In this document: one piece after another, positions 23,475 to 33,330 of the stretch
Layout: each line of letters starts with the position of its first letter
How positions within the stretch are numbered: the stretch's first letter is position 1
From: Paragyromitra xinjiangensis
Lineage: Eukaryota > Ascomycota > Pezizomycetes > Pezizales > Discinaceae
Direction: 5' to 3'
Assembly (NCBI GenBank): GCA_038503065.1
Contig: JBCAMK010000001.1
Span: forward strand, 3,658,001-3,722,000
DNA length: 64,000 bases
The notes under the pieces: model-generated
Databases searched by the model: none
Told to the model about the DNA's origin: nothing
What the model saw: only the letters and a program-made list of their open reading frames with translations
Translations under genes and position numbers: made by a program

Positions 23475-23978
23475 ATGACTGATACTATTATAGACCTGTC
23501 TAAACTAACGTTCATCAAACTACCTTCAAAGAAACTAGGTGCAAGTTCCGACTTCCTTCTCGATTCTATTAAACAAGTCGAGAAACGGACCTTCCCGTCG
23601 AGCGAGGCGCTTGATTTCAACGCAGAGCTCCCAAAGCGGAGTACAAACCTATACTGTGCGTATATGCGGGTTGGCGGAAATCTCGAGCTTTTTGGTTATG
23701 TTGTCTACGTACGGTCTAAGCTGGTCACAAGGGTTCACAAGGTTTGCGTTGTGGAGGAGCGAAGGGGTCAAGGTGTCGGGAAGTGGATGTTAGGGTTTGT
23801 GCTGGCCGACCTCAAGAAGGGAGGTACTGGAACAGTCGACCTTTGGGTCGACAAAAGTAGGGAGGTTGCGCGGAAGCTGTATATCACGTGCGGTTTCGAG
23901 GGGAGGGAGACTGTTGAAAACTACTATTCTGCTGGGCGTGATGCTATTAGAATGGAGATTGAGCTGAGGGATTGGTGA
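23475..23978 (+). CDS. GNAT-family N-acetyltransferase
   Basis: A single exon of 167 aa. Motif A of the GNAT fold is clear: VHKVCVVEERRGQGVGKWML, with the acetyl-CoA pyrophosphate loop RRGQGVGK. Motif B is seen as LWVDKSREVARKLYITCGF, followed by a C-terminal strand (ENYYSAGRDAIRMEIEL). The layout fits small acetyltransferases acting on an amine of a protein or small molecule; the acceptor is unknown. I chose the ATG at 23475 because MTDTIIDLSKLTFIKLPS begins the folded domain. The partner gene across the shared promoter, EFM6, also modifies protein side chains, though nothing shows the two act together. Confidence 0.8.
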   Translation: MTDTIIDLSKLTFIKLPSKKLGASSDFLLDSIKQVEKRTFPSSEALDFNAELPKRSTNLYCAYMRVGGNLELFGYVVYVRSKLVTRVHKVCVVEERRGQGVGKWMLGFVLADLKKGGTGTVDLWVDKSREVARKLYITCGFEGRETVENYYSAGRDAIRMEIELRDW

Positions 23979-24660
23979 TTTTCATGGAAGGGCCAATCTA
24001 TAGGTGGGCCGTTATTCTTTCTACTTTTCCCTAAGAAAATATGTTTTCCCTTCGTTGTTCCAAGTTATTTCCTAAGTGTTACTCGAAATAGTTGTTAAGT
24101 CTATGGGGTCAGTTATCAACCCCTTGCATTAGTTGTCATATCTACATGCCATTCCAACCCCAACATACCAGAGATGTTAATTCTTAAAGATTTTTTAGTT
24201 TATTCTCTAGTGTAACGACTACTCTGATATCCCTCTTTGCGAGCGTAGTTGCTCTTGGGGTCATGTTACCCTTAACTCCAAGCCTGCGTTCCTACCAGCA
24301 TCTCGTTTTTTTGTAGGCAAGGGAGAAGTTAAGTGACTCCTGGACAGTGGAAATTTCCAATGGTCTTGGTATCAAACCTGGATATCAAATTGGTCGACCT
24401 GGCCATTCCTTTCGAAACTCTTTCGCCATCTTTCCTTGGGACTTGCACACAATCGTTCACTTGCCATTTCTCTATTGTTCATACGCTCTTTTGGTTCTCT
24501 TCACAGTCCTCTGGTACACTGTCCAGCCCGTTTCCTTTCCGTATTGAAGTACTGAGAACCTATCAGTGAATCTGAAAGGCTTGGAGGTTTGTATACTTCA
24601 TGGAGAGTTATGTTGCTTCGACTTATTAACAGTGGCTTAGATTTCTCGTCACTCTTTGCG
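23979..24660. promoter_or_regulatory. Intergenic region upstream of the Axl2-like gene
   Basis: About 680 bp of mixed composition. The frame of the Axl2-like gene is open from 24589, but the residues before 24661 do not look like a signal peptide. No other gene seen. Confidence 0.4.
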
Positions 24661-27624
24661 ATGGCCGCCTTTATTCTTTTTCTGTCGTGTGCTTCCATAG
24701 TAGCAGGCGTGCCATCAGTATCTTTTCCTATCAACTCACAGATGCCACCAGTTGCACGAGTATCAGAACTGTTCGAATTTGCGTTTTCACCCTGGACATT
24801 TGCTTCAGATTTCCAACCAATATTATATACACTCGTCAGCAGTCCATCATGGCTGATGTTTGACAGTGGAACACGGAATCTTTATGGGATACCGGGCCAG
24901 GAGGATGTCGGAACTTTCACAGTCAAAATTACTGCGACAGATGCAACAGGGTCAATAGACACAGAGGCATCCTTCATTGTTTCTGCCGAGATGGGCCCAG
25001 TAGTGGCGAGGGGTGTTGAAACACAGCTGAAGGGTATTGGGGAGGTTGATGGGAAGGGTGGGCTGGTGTTTTTGCCTGGCCAGAAATATGATTTCTCGTT
25101 TGCCGATGATACTTTTGCTCCGCCGGGAGTGGTCAAACGTTATGAAGCCGTATCTATGGGAAACACACCTCTGCCGTCTTGGATCAATTTTGATGGAGGA
25201 ATGCTAAAGTTCTCCGGAATAACCCCGGACTTGACTTCTTTGATTGCCCCTCCTCAGACTTGGAATGTCATTTTGATTGCTTCGGACTATCCTGGGTTCG
25301 CTGGAGCATCGGTATCTTTCCAGATTGTAGTTGGCCCGCATCGTATCTTCTTCGAGGACACATCTTTCACCACAAATGCAACTGCTGGAAGTCAATTCAG
25401 CTATACCATTCCTAGAGAGTCTATTCTTCTTGATAATGCGCCGATTGCCGCTGAGAACTTGAGTTCAATCACCACAAGTGCTTCGGATTGGCTTTCGTAT
25501 GATTCAACGACCTCTACTCTAAGCGGGACGCCACCTGAAGGAGCAGATTCTACAAAAGTCAACATAGTTGCGCGTGATGTTTTCGGGGGTGAGGCACAAG
25601 CGGAGCTCGAAATCAGCGTTTTGTCACCACCAACTAGTATTTTTACGATGGATATCCCCGATTTCAACGTCACTGGTGGAGAAAAATTCGTATACACGCT
25701 CAACCGGTCCTCTCTTTCGACGGGAGATGTTAAGCTGAAAATAAAGTATAAACCAGTGACCGTGGATTGGATTACCTTTGATCCTGGGAACCTGCAGCTC
25801 CGAGGGAAAGCTCCGAATGATACTCTCAGTGTTGAAGTCCTGCTTTCAGCTCAGTCTCCTGGCAAGCTATCAGATTCTCGCAATTTCAAGATCTTTGTTG
25901 CCGGCGACGCGAAATCACCTTTGGCTCCTACTAGATCATTATCTGGTACTAGCACCAGCGCAACTAGCCCAACACGTACGGGTTCTCCTAGAGTTCAAGA
26001 CCCTGCGAATAAAGTCGATATGAGTGCCGAGGCAGTCGCGAAGCGTAGGCGCAAGAGGACTTTAATCATTGTCCTTGCGACTGTTTTGCCTCTCTGTGTG
26101 GTTTGCAGTTTCTTGTTCGTCTGGTATTTTGTTTCTCGGCCGAGGGATCCCGACTCTTCGTCGTATTATAGTCGTTCTGCCACCCCAGTAGGTTCAGATA
26201 TCTCTCGACCTCTCGAGGCACTCCCGGCACCCTGGGTGATCAGCTCAAAGGGGAAAGGCCCAGATCTTTCGAGGAGACTTTCTACTTTCGGGTACTTCAC
26301 GACCGATGGGAGTGGAAGGATCTCAAACGGATTCATGAGCTCGATGATAAGTGGTGATGGAACGATTCTGCAGCTTGGGACAGCACCTTCACCTCCAACA
26401 CCACCAGCGAAACTACTACCTCCTGCCCTAGAGAATGTCGAGAAGAGGGGTTCTACATTCGAACCTATAAACTTTTCGAAGAACCCTGCTACCCGTCCGT
26501 CATATCCTTCAGGTTTTTCCTCTTATTCTCTGCATCCTGCTTTGACAAGGGCAAATTCTCAGGGGCCAGCTGGTCATCCTGCTCATCAACGGGTGAACTC
26601 TCGAGGAGCAGCAAATGGTCATGTATCTCGAAGACTTAGTGATCAGAGCCACAGAAGGCGCTCTAGTATGTCTATTAAGGGTGTTGTTAACCGCCGGATT
26701 TCCAGCGGGATTGGTCATGGTAGACCCACACCCGGAGGACCACCAGGATATGGCGTACCCAAAAGGTCGTGGCGGAGAACGACTGTAACTCCTGGCTTCT
26801 GGGTTGGAGGAAGGGGCTTACGAGAGAGCGATGCTACTTTCGAGACTGTTTCCACAGAAATTTTCAATCAGATCGCACAGATCGGGCAGACAAATAACGC
26901 AGAGCACCCTAGTGTCCGTCTAGTAGGCGATTCGCCTGACAGCGGGCCCGGTCAGGCTCGAGCAAGAGGTTCCTCGCCGTTCTTTGCGGGTTCTTCTACA
27001 GCGTGGAGAAGGGGTTCGAAGGCGCCTGCGCCGCCTCAACCTGTGTTCATGACACCGAAACAAGAGGATGACCAAGATAGACTGATGGACGATGTTATCA
27101 GAGCTATGAGCCGAGAAAATAGCCATACCAAAACCATCGGAACCTATTCATCTCTCAACCTGCCAGAGACACCAATACGGAGATATAATAGCGCTCTCCC
27201 ATCACATTTCGCTACTTCGTCCTCATTTGGGAACTATCGTGCTGCAGGTACGACCAACGAAGAGGAGGGAGAGTTCAAGCATGTTGTGGATGAGAATGGA
27301 CAGAGAATTTGGTACCCGAATCATTCGCGAGAGAGCGGGATCACGGCCTATAGCCGGGGCGGGTCCTCATACTATCCGTATGAACCATTTGAGTATGGAG
27401 TTGCGGTGACGTCAACTAGAGCTCAGGGGCCGGCGGCTGGGAGGCCTAGCTTTGAAGAGGAGCGACGGCCTTATGTTGCGAGCAAAGGAGAAGCTATGCC
27501 TCCGCCGAGACAGCGAGCAAAGCTGGTGGATTTTACGAAGAAGAGACCTGTTAGTATTAGCGAGGAAGGGGGAGAGGATGACCAAAAGAATAGTAGCTTT
27601 CCGGGGGATATGTCGTATCTGTAA
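24661..27624 (+). CDS. Axl2-like cadherin-fold type I membrane protein
   Basis: A single exon of 987 aa from the chosen start. MAAFILFLSCASIVAGVPS is a good signal peptide; an in-frame ATG 72 bp upstream would bury it. The ectodomain (about residues 20-450) holds about four dystroglycan-type cadherin repeats, marked by SWLMFDSGTRNLYGIPG, SWINFDGGMLKFSGITP, DWLSYDSTTSTLSGTPP and DWITFDPGNLQLRGKAP. A transmembrane helix lies at about 468-490 (TLIIVLATVLPLCVVCSFLF). The ~495-residue cytosolic tail is Ser/Pro/Arg-rich. In yeast, Axl2/Bud10 marks axial bud sites and recruits septins; in filamentous fungi Axl2-type proteins act in septation and conidiation. Architecture and length match the family well. 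Confidence 0.88.
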   Translation: MAAFILFLSCASIVAGVPSVSFPINSQMPPVARVSELFEFAFSPWTFASDFQPILYTLVSSPSWLMFDSGTRNLYGIPGQEDVGTFTVKITATDATGSIDTEASFIVSAEMGPVVARGVETQLKGIGEVDGKGGLVFLPGQKYDFSFADDTFAPPGVVKRYEAVSMGNTPLPSWINFDGGMLKFSGITPDLTSLIAPPQTWNVILIASDYPGFAGASVSFQIVVGPHRIFFEDTSFTTNATAGSQFSYTIPRESILLDNAPIAAENLSSITTSASDWLSYDSTTSTLSGTPPEGADSTKVNIVARDVFGGEAQAELEISVLSPPTSIFTMDIPDFNVTGGEKFVYTLNRSSLSTGDVKLKIKYKPVTVDWITFDPGNLQLRGKAPNDTLSVEVLLSAQSPGKLSDSRNFKIFVAGDAKSPLAPTRSLSGTSTSATSPTRTGSPRVQDPANKVDMSAEAVAKRRRKRTLIIVLATVLPLCVVCSFLFVWYFVSRPRDPDSSSYYSRSATPVGSDISRPLEALPAPWVISSKGKGPDLSRRLSTFGYFTTDGSGRISNGFMSSMISGDGTILQLGTAPSPPTPPAKLLPPALENVEKRGSTFEPINFSKNPATRPSYPSGFSSYSLHPALTRANSQGPAGHPAHQRVNSRGAANGHVSRRLSDQSHRRRSSMSIKGVVNRRISSGIGHGRPTPGGPPGYGVPKRSWRRTTVTPGFWVGGRGLRESDATFETVSTEIFNQIAQIGQTNNAEHPSVRLVGDSPDSGPGQARARGSSPFFAGSSTAWRRGSKAPAPPQPVFMTPKQEDDQDRLMDDVIRAMSRENSHTKTIGTYSSLNLPETPIRRYNSALPSHFATSSSFGNYRAAGTTNEEEGEFKHVVDENGQRIWYPNHSRESGITAYSRGGSSYYPYEPFEYGVAVTSTRAQGPAAGRPSFEEERRPYVASKGEAMPPPRQRAKLVDFTKKRPVSISEEGGEDDQKNSSFPGDMSYL

Positions 27625-29115
27625 TACTTAGTACTTGAGGTTTAACTTTCTATATCCGTCATTCCTTTAGCATTGCTCTTGTTTTTTTGTTCTACTCATT
27701 TACTATTTTCTCACACTCTTTTATTAGAACTGGAGTTTTTTTGGGAAGCTGGAAAAAGGTCGTGCTTCTGGCCTGGGGCCGAGATTAGAAACTTGAAGGT
27801 TATTTTTTTATTTCTTCTTTTGGTGTTTAACGGCGGCAAAAACATCTATGTAGGTATGAAGTTGTTGGGAAAATGTACTCTAATTACGTTCGCTTTACCG
27901 GATAATTTGTGCGCGGATCCTGTTGGTGCTGGAGCCCAAGTGAGAGTCAACCGGCAAAGATAACTGCTGCAAGAAGGGTAGGGTGGTTCCGTAGCTTCCA
28001 CGAGGCTATGGTAGATACCGTGCAGCGCCTATGCATGTGTTACAGATTAAGTTGTTTGGCTGATGCCTAGACAGCTGTCGGACGAGTGCCGTAGGTGTAC
28101 ATATACATTTTTATTCTTTGTACAAGTGTGTATAAGCACTCAGTGTGAAGAAGGCATACATGTTAGGCACGTTCCCATCTACTGTCTTTGACTGCGCACA
28201 ATAAATAGAAGCCAAGGCAACCGTGCGCAGTCTGGGAGCTGAAACGAACAGCTTCGTTCAAGGCAACCTAGGTAGAGCTTCCCCCGCTATTTGTAGCTCC
28301 GTTGCTGCTAGAGCTCGTCAATTCATCCTTTTCTCTTCATCACCGACTTGGAAGTTATCAACTCTCCTTCCAAGGAGTACTCGTGGGCCAACCTCTATTC
28401 TCGCACCATCGATTCGCAAAAGAGACCACATTCCAGTCGTCATCGGGACATTCCTTGTGCCCCTCTTTCTTTCCGGGTGAACGGTTCTCCCTTGTCGTCT
28501 CCCCGCGTCAGCGATAAGATACTGGTAGATACTCCACAACGAGCCTGTAAGTAGAAGTGTCTACGAGAAGTAGAAGAAGAAGAAGCAAATTTAACTTCAT
28601 TTCGGTTTGATATATTTTTGTTTTCCGATCCGTTGCTCTTTCCTGTATTGCCCAGAACAGAATTCACGCACGCGACCGCATAAAAGAGAAGCCCAGAAAA
28701 TCAGGGTCTCCATATTGCATTTCTTTGAGCCTCTCCCTTCTCCTGACCCCATCCCGATTCCAGTTCCAAGTTCAAGTGACAGGCACAAATCAAGCTCTTG
28801 GTTTCAATTAGCTCGTTACCCGAAAGTTCCTGTTTTTTTATCGCTCTTTTTTTCCGTTGCCTTCTGACTGGGCGAGGATCCCTTTCATAGCCGCACGGGA
28901 CACAACCCTTTTTCTTCTTCCCCTCCCCCACCATCGACAACGACAACAGCAAGGAAAGAAAGAAATAATTCATCACCGCGCCAGGAACCCTTTCACTATT
29001 CCAACGGCGGATATTTAGTTATCTGCAGATACACTTTCAATCTCCGCTAGAACTATCCTTGGTCTTATTTTAAGTGCGAGTTGAGATTTTCTTGCTTAAG
29101 GTCTAAACGAACATC
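27625..29115. other. Intergenic region
   Basis: About 1.5 kb between two plus-strand genes. The left ~250 bp are T-rich and suit a 3' UTR. The right ~500 bp are pyrimidine-rich, with several ATGs that could be short upstream frames of the PP2C leader. No conserved coding segment seen. Confidence 0.4.
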
Positions 29116-30942
29116 ATGGGTCAAACTCTTTCAGAGCCAGTAGTCGAGAAGGTACGTCATTTCGAGCGAATTAAATAGAACGAACATGAAGGAGTGAAAA
29201 ATATGTTGTCATCCATTTGGCTCGGCAGCGGGAATTTGGGAGAGAATAATGAGTAGTTGAGTTCCTGACAGCAACATAGCTATCCGAGAGCGGTGAGGAT
29301 GAACGTTTGGCATACGGTCTGTCCAGCATGCAAGGCTGGCGTATCTCGATGGAGGACGCCCATGCTGCTGTCCTTGATCTTCACAAACCCGGCAGCTCAA
29401 GTCCAGCTGCGAAGGAGGGAAGGCTGAGTTTCTTCGGGGTTTACGACGGGCACGGAGGCGAGAAGGTTGCTGCCTTTAGCGGGGAAAACGTTCACAAAAT
29501 CTTGGTGAAGCAATCCTCGTTTGAAGCTGGCGATTACGGAAAGGCCCTGCAGGATGCGTTCCTGGCTACAGATAGAGCTATCTTGCAGGGTAATCGATTG
29601 CCTTTCATGTTGTTTGTGAAGAGTTGGCTCGGATTCATTCTTGGACAGGATGCTGATGAGTCACTCGGTTCACTAGATCCCCGTTATGGTGAAGAGGTTT
29701 CTGGTTGTACAGCTACTACCGCAGTTGTTTCGGAAACTAAGATTTATGTTGTAAGTAACTTCTCATCGCCTTTAAAGGAGACTACTAAGGGATACTTTAG
29801 GCGAACGCTGGTGATTCACGCACAGTATTGGGCGTGAAGGGTAGAGCCAAACCCTTATCGTTCGACCACAAACCACAAAACGAAGGTTGGCTTGCTTCCT
29901 TCTACCTGCGAAATGGGCACGTGATTAGAATGTTGATGTTATAATATAGCCGAAAAGGCTAGGATACAAGCTGCCGGCGGTTTTGTCGATTTCGGGAGAG
30001 TTAACGGCAACCTTGCGTTGTCGAGGGCCATTGGTGATTTCGAGTTTAAGAAGAGCGCCGATCTCCCGCCAGAGCAACAAATTGTCACGGCCTTCCCAGA
30101 CATCAGCGCGCACGAAATCTCAGATGACGATGAGTTCCTGGTTCTCGCTTGTGATGGTTGGTATATCTAGGGGTTTGGATTTGAGCTTCGTACTGATTTG
30201 TCCGGTAGGAATCTGGGATTGCCAATCTTCCCAAGCTGTTATCGAGTTCGTCCGACGCGGTATTGCTGCGCACCAAGAGTTGCATCGTATTTGCGAAAAC
30301 ATGATGGACAACTGCCTTGCTTCTAGCAGTGATACTGGTGGAGTAGGATGTGATAACATGACCATTATTGTCGTCGCTTTGCTTCGTGGCAAGACGAAGG
30401 AGGAGTGGTACGACATGATTGCGAAGCGCGTTGCTGATGGCGATGGTCCTTGCGCTCCGCCAGAGTACGGCAAGTTCTTCTAGTTCACTGTCTTTACGAG
30501 AGAAAAAAGAGGAAAACAAAGCCCTTTTATCGAGTTCCTTTTGAATTTTTTATTCGGCCACCTTTATTTGAGTGGTATCTAAAAGCTAACATAGGTAGTA
30601 GCCGAGTTCCGCGGGCCGGGAGTCCACAACAACTTTGATGACAGCCCTGACGAGTTTGACCAACGCAACCACTCAGGTGCAGGGCGTATCATTATGCTGG
30701 GCGATGGAACCGAAGTTTTAACTGATTCTGATGACGCGGAAATGTTTGACGACGACGAAGAGGAAAAGGAAGAAAAGGATGATGAAGCGCTGAAGAAAGT
30801 AGCAGGGAAAGATAAGAGTGAGGATGAGGAAATGAAGGATATTGCCTTAAAGTCTGGTAAAGACAAGGAAAACGCGAAGCTCGAATCTACGAAGACCGCA
30901 CCCCCTACAGACGAGAAGCCTAAAGAAGTCCCAGCGAAATAG
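29116..30942 (+). CDS. Protein phosphatase 2C (Ptc2/Ptc3 type)
   Basis: Seven exons: 29116-29151, 29280-29589, 29677-29750, 29801-29885, 29950-30156, 30209-30469 and 30602-30942, giving 437 aa. The start [12 protein letters not shown] is typical and probably N-myristoylated. Catalytic PPM motifs appear in order: [73 protein letters not shown] and [13 protein letters not shown]. Metal-binding Asp residues are all present. The C-terminal exon encodes [19 protein letters not shown] and then an acidic, Lys/Glu-rich tail. Ptc2/3 dephosphorylate stress MAP kinases, checkpoint kinases and Ire1 in yeasts. The acceptor of intron 2 is at 29676, giving the expected [13 protein letters not shown]. The last intron is GC-AG. 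Confidence 0.92.
30470..30601 (+). other. GC-AG intron in the PP2C gene
   Basis: The exon ends TACG and the intron begins GCAAGT, the standard GC-donor consensus. No GT donor nearby gives the family sequence [12 protein letters not shown]. Splicing to AG at 30600-30601 restores it in frame. If retained, the frame reads GKFF and stops at 30481-30483, leaving a 328-aa catalytic core without the acidic tail. Confidence 0.8.
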
Positions 30943-32062
30943 CCTAAAAGCCCTGGAACGGAAGTGAGAAAGGAAGCATTGTTTCGGGATTATCTTATTC
31001 TTTTCACCCCTATTAGCTTTTTTGTTTCTTAAATTTATGTTTTTTTCCAGCAGAAAAATGAGATAGCCTCAGCTTAAAATTTCGTTGTGCTCGTGTAACT
31101 TGAGGAACGCCTTCGGATAAAAGTCATGTTCTGCCTGGCAAATTTACAGAAGCGGAGGGAATAAATCCTTTTCTTCATGAAGGAAACGCGATCGATCACC
31201 TGGATGTTTTCCTTTCTTGATTGCATTTTCCTATGTTTGTTCTTTTTGAATCTTTTTTTCCTTGTGGGAGTAGTTGGTCTGGCTGTGTTGATGGTTGCTG
31301 GGTATTGTCTACTACGCTGCTATGGATGAATGGGGAAATGGAATAACGAAATTTAGAGGGGCATTAAAGTTTTATCTTTGCTCTTCGTGTTTTCCTAACT
31401 ATGGTTGTGGTGTTTCTGCGTGTGTGGTGACTTTCTGAGGTTTCTTTTAAGTTGAAGATGGCAGTTTTTCTTCTACTACAAATTAGAGAGAGAGCGCTTT
31501 TTGCGCTTTTTTCTATTACTCTTGTGTTTTGCATTACTAAATGAACTTTTTTCCTGGGTGTTTGTTTCTATAGGCCATGGCGCTTGTCTTTGTCAGTTCA
31601 TGTATTGGGTGATGGTGCGTGTTTTTCGTTTTTCGTTTCCTTCTTTTCCTCATTACATGTAGTTAACTCATTTGGAGTTTCACACCTGTATAGATTCTGC
31701 AGCCATCAAGTTTGCATCAAGCTCTCCGTATTTTCTTCCTCCTCTTCTAAACTAAACATGCCCGAGTAGTGGATCGTGGAAAGTCCGTGAGCCCGTATCC
31801 ATAGCGCTCCTTTTTCGCTAAACTTTGTATGTCGAGATGACGATCCTGAAGTAACCTTAAAAACCATAAACAACCTATATTCAGGTGTATATATTGGAGA
31901 TATGATATCTCATCTGTAATATTTATTCACATCTGCTCTAATGTCTAATAAATAAGGGACAAAGGAAAAACGAACGTGAACATGATCGCTTTCCAAGTCC
32001 GTCTAATACAGCATTTTAATCATACATAACTTCTCCCACCACCAAATTACTTTCTCTCAGCA
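30943..32062. other. Convergent 3' intergenic region
   Basis: About 1.1 kb between the convergent PP2C and TatD genes. It is T-rich on the plus strand and holds only short frames. It should contain both 3' UTRs. Confidence 0.4.
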
Positions 32063-33330
32063 CTATTCAGTTTTTGATTCTATTTTCTCACCAAGCCCGA
32101 ACACATTGACAGTGTTCCTCCAGGCAGCTTCGCAAACTTCCTCCGTCGTTAATCCCTTCAACTTAGCCACCACATGTGCAACATGGGGGATCGTGCAGGG
32201 CTCGTTTCGGCCTTTGATGAGTTGGTTGGCGCCTGCTATGAAGCGTTCTTTTTTGACAGCTTTTGGTATTTCTGGGGCATCTTTCAGGTATTTTGATGAT
32301 GCATGAGAAGGTCGAATTTCACACCACGGTCCCTGTGTATCACATGGATGTTAGTAGAGTACTAAGAAGAGCTATAGGTAAGGACTGGGTACATACATCA
32401 GTCTCCAGCATTAATCGATCCAGCGGAATCTCCTTCGCAACTGCCAAATTCTCTTCCGTCTTCAAGCTACACCCGTTGATACCCACGTATAGTCCCACCT
32501 TCACAATCCCTTTCATCTCCTCCAATGTTCCGGTAAAGCTATGTACTACTCCTCCTTTTAGCTTCGGTAGACGAGGGAACAACATTGCTTCAAAATCCTC
32601 CGCCGCGGCTCGGGAATGTAGGAATAACGGCAGACCAAGCTCTTCGGCGAGGTCGAGCTGTAATGCGAAGTACTTCTTTTGCTCTTCAGCGCTAGCATGG
32701 TATAGACGGTCGTAGTCGAGGCCAATTTCACCGAAAGCGGCGACATGTCCCTGAGATTTACCGGTTGTGGCGAGGACGCGGAGGGCAGAGAGATAGGCAG
32801 TTGGGCCGTCAGGGTAGGTGTCGAAGGATTTGGCGCTGCAGGGGTGAACACCGACGGTGGAGAATATAAAACCGGCTATAAGACGTTTAGAGTTGGAAAT
32901 AGAGGATATATTGTTGAGGGTCAGAATTTGAGCTTACGGTGTTGTTCGGCAATCTTCAAAGCCTTTTGACTCTCTTTTAAATCTGAGCCGGTTACCATAA
33001 GTTTCCCACATCCACTATCTTTGGCGCGTTGAATTACATCTTCCAGATCAGAAACGTGGGCCTAAATCCACCAATGTTAGCTATAAATTTTATGCAGGCT
33101 TTTGCATGGGTGAAAAGGCGGGTGGCTGCATAAATTCATACTTTCTTCCCGTGATATTTCCCTTGATATTGCTTATCCGTTAGGTTAATACCGATGTCAA
33201 TATAGCGCGGTATATAGGATGTTGTTTCTTCCAATGAAAGGTCAGATTGTGAGGTTGCTGCAGTCCCAGCTTTGGAGCTCTGGGCTGTCGATGAGAGGCT
33301 GGAAGCATTTGGTGTGGTGGTAGAAGACAT
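32063..33330 (-). CDS. TatD-family deoxyribonuclease
   Basis: Four exons on the minus strand: 33330-33142, 33061-32938, 32875-32397 and 32332-32063, giving 353 aa. TatD proteins are metal-dependent 3'-5' DNases of the amidohydrolase fold, linked to DNA breakdown in apoptosis and to repair. Motifs in order: YIDIGINLTDKQYQG, LMVTGSDLKESQKAL, FIFSTVGVHPCSAKSFD, VAAFGEIGLDYDRLY, PLFLHSRAAAEDF, VVHSFTGTLEEM and LMLETDGPWCEIRP. The metal ligands (GEIGLDY Glu, LHSR His, HSFTG His, LETDGP Asp) are visible. An in-frame ATG at 33474 would add 48 residues rich in Arg/Ser and hydrophobic residues and lacking acidic ones, like a mitochondrial presequence. I chose 33330 because a TATATAA sequence lies only ~15 bp before the upstream ATG. 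Confidence 0.9.
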
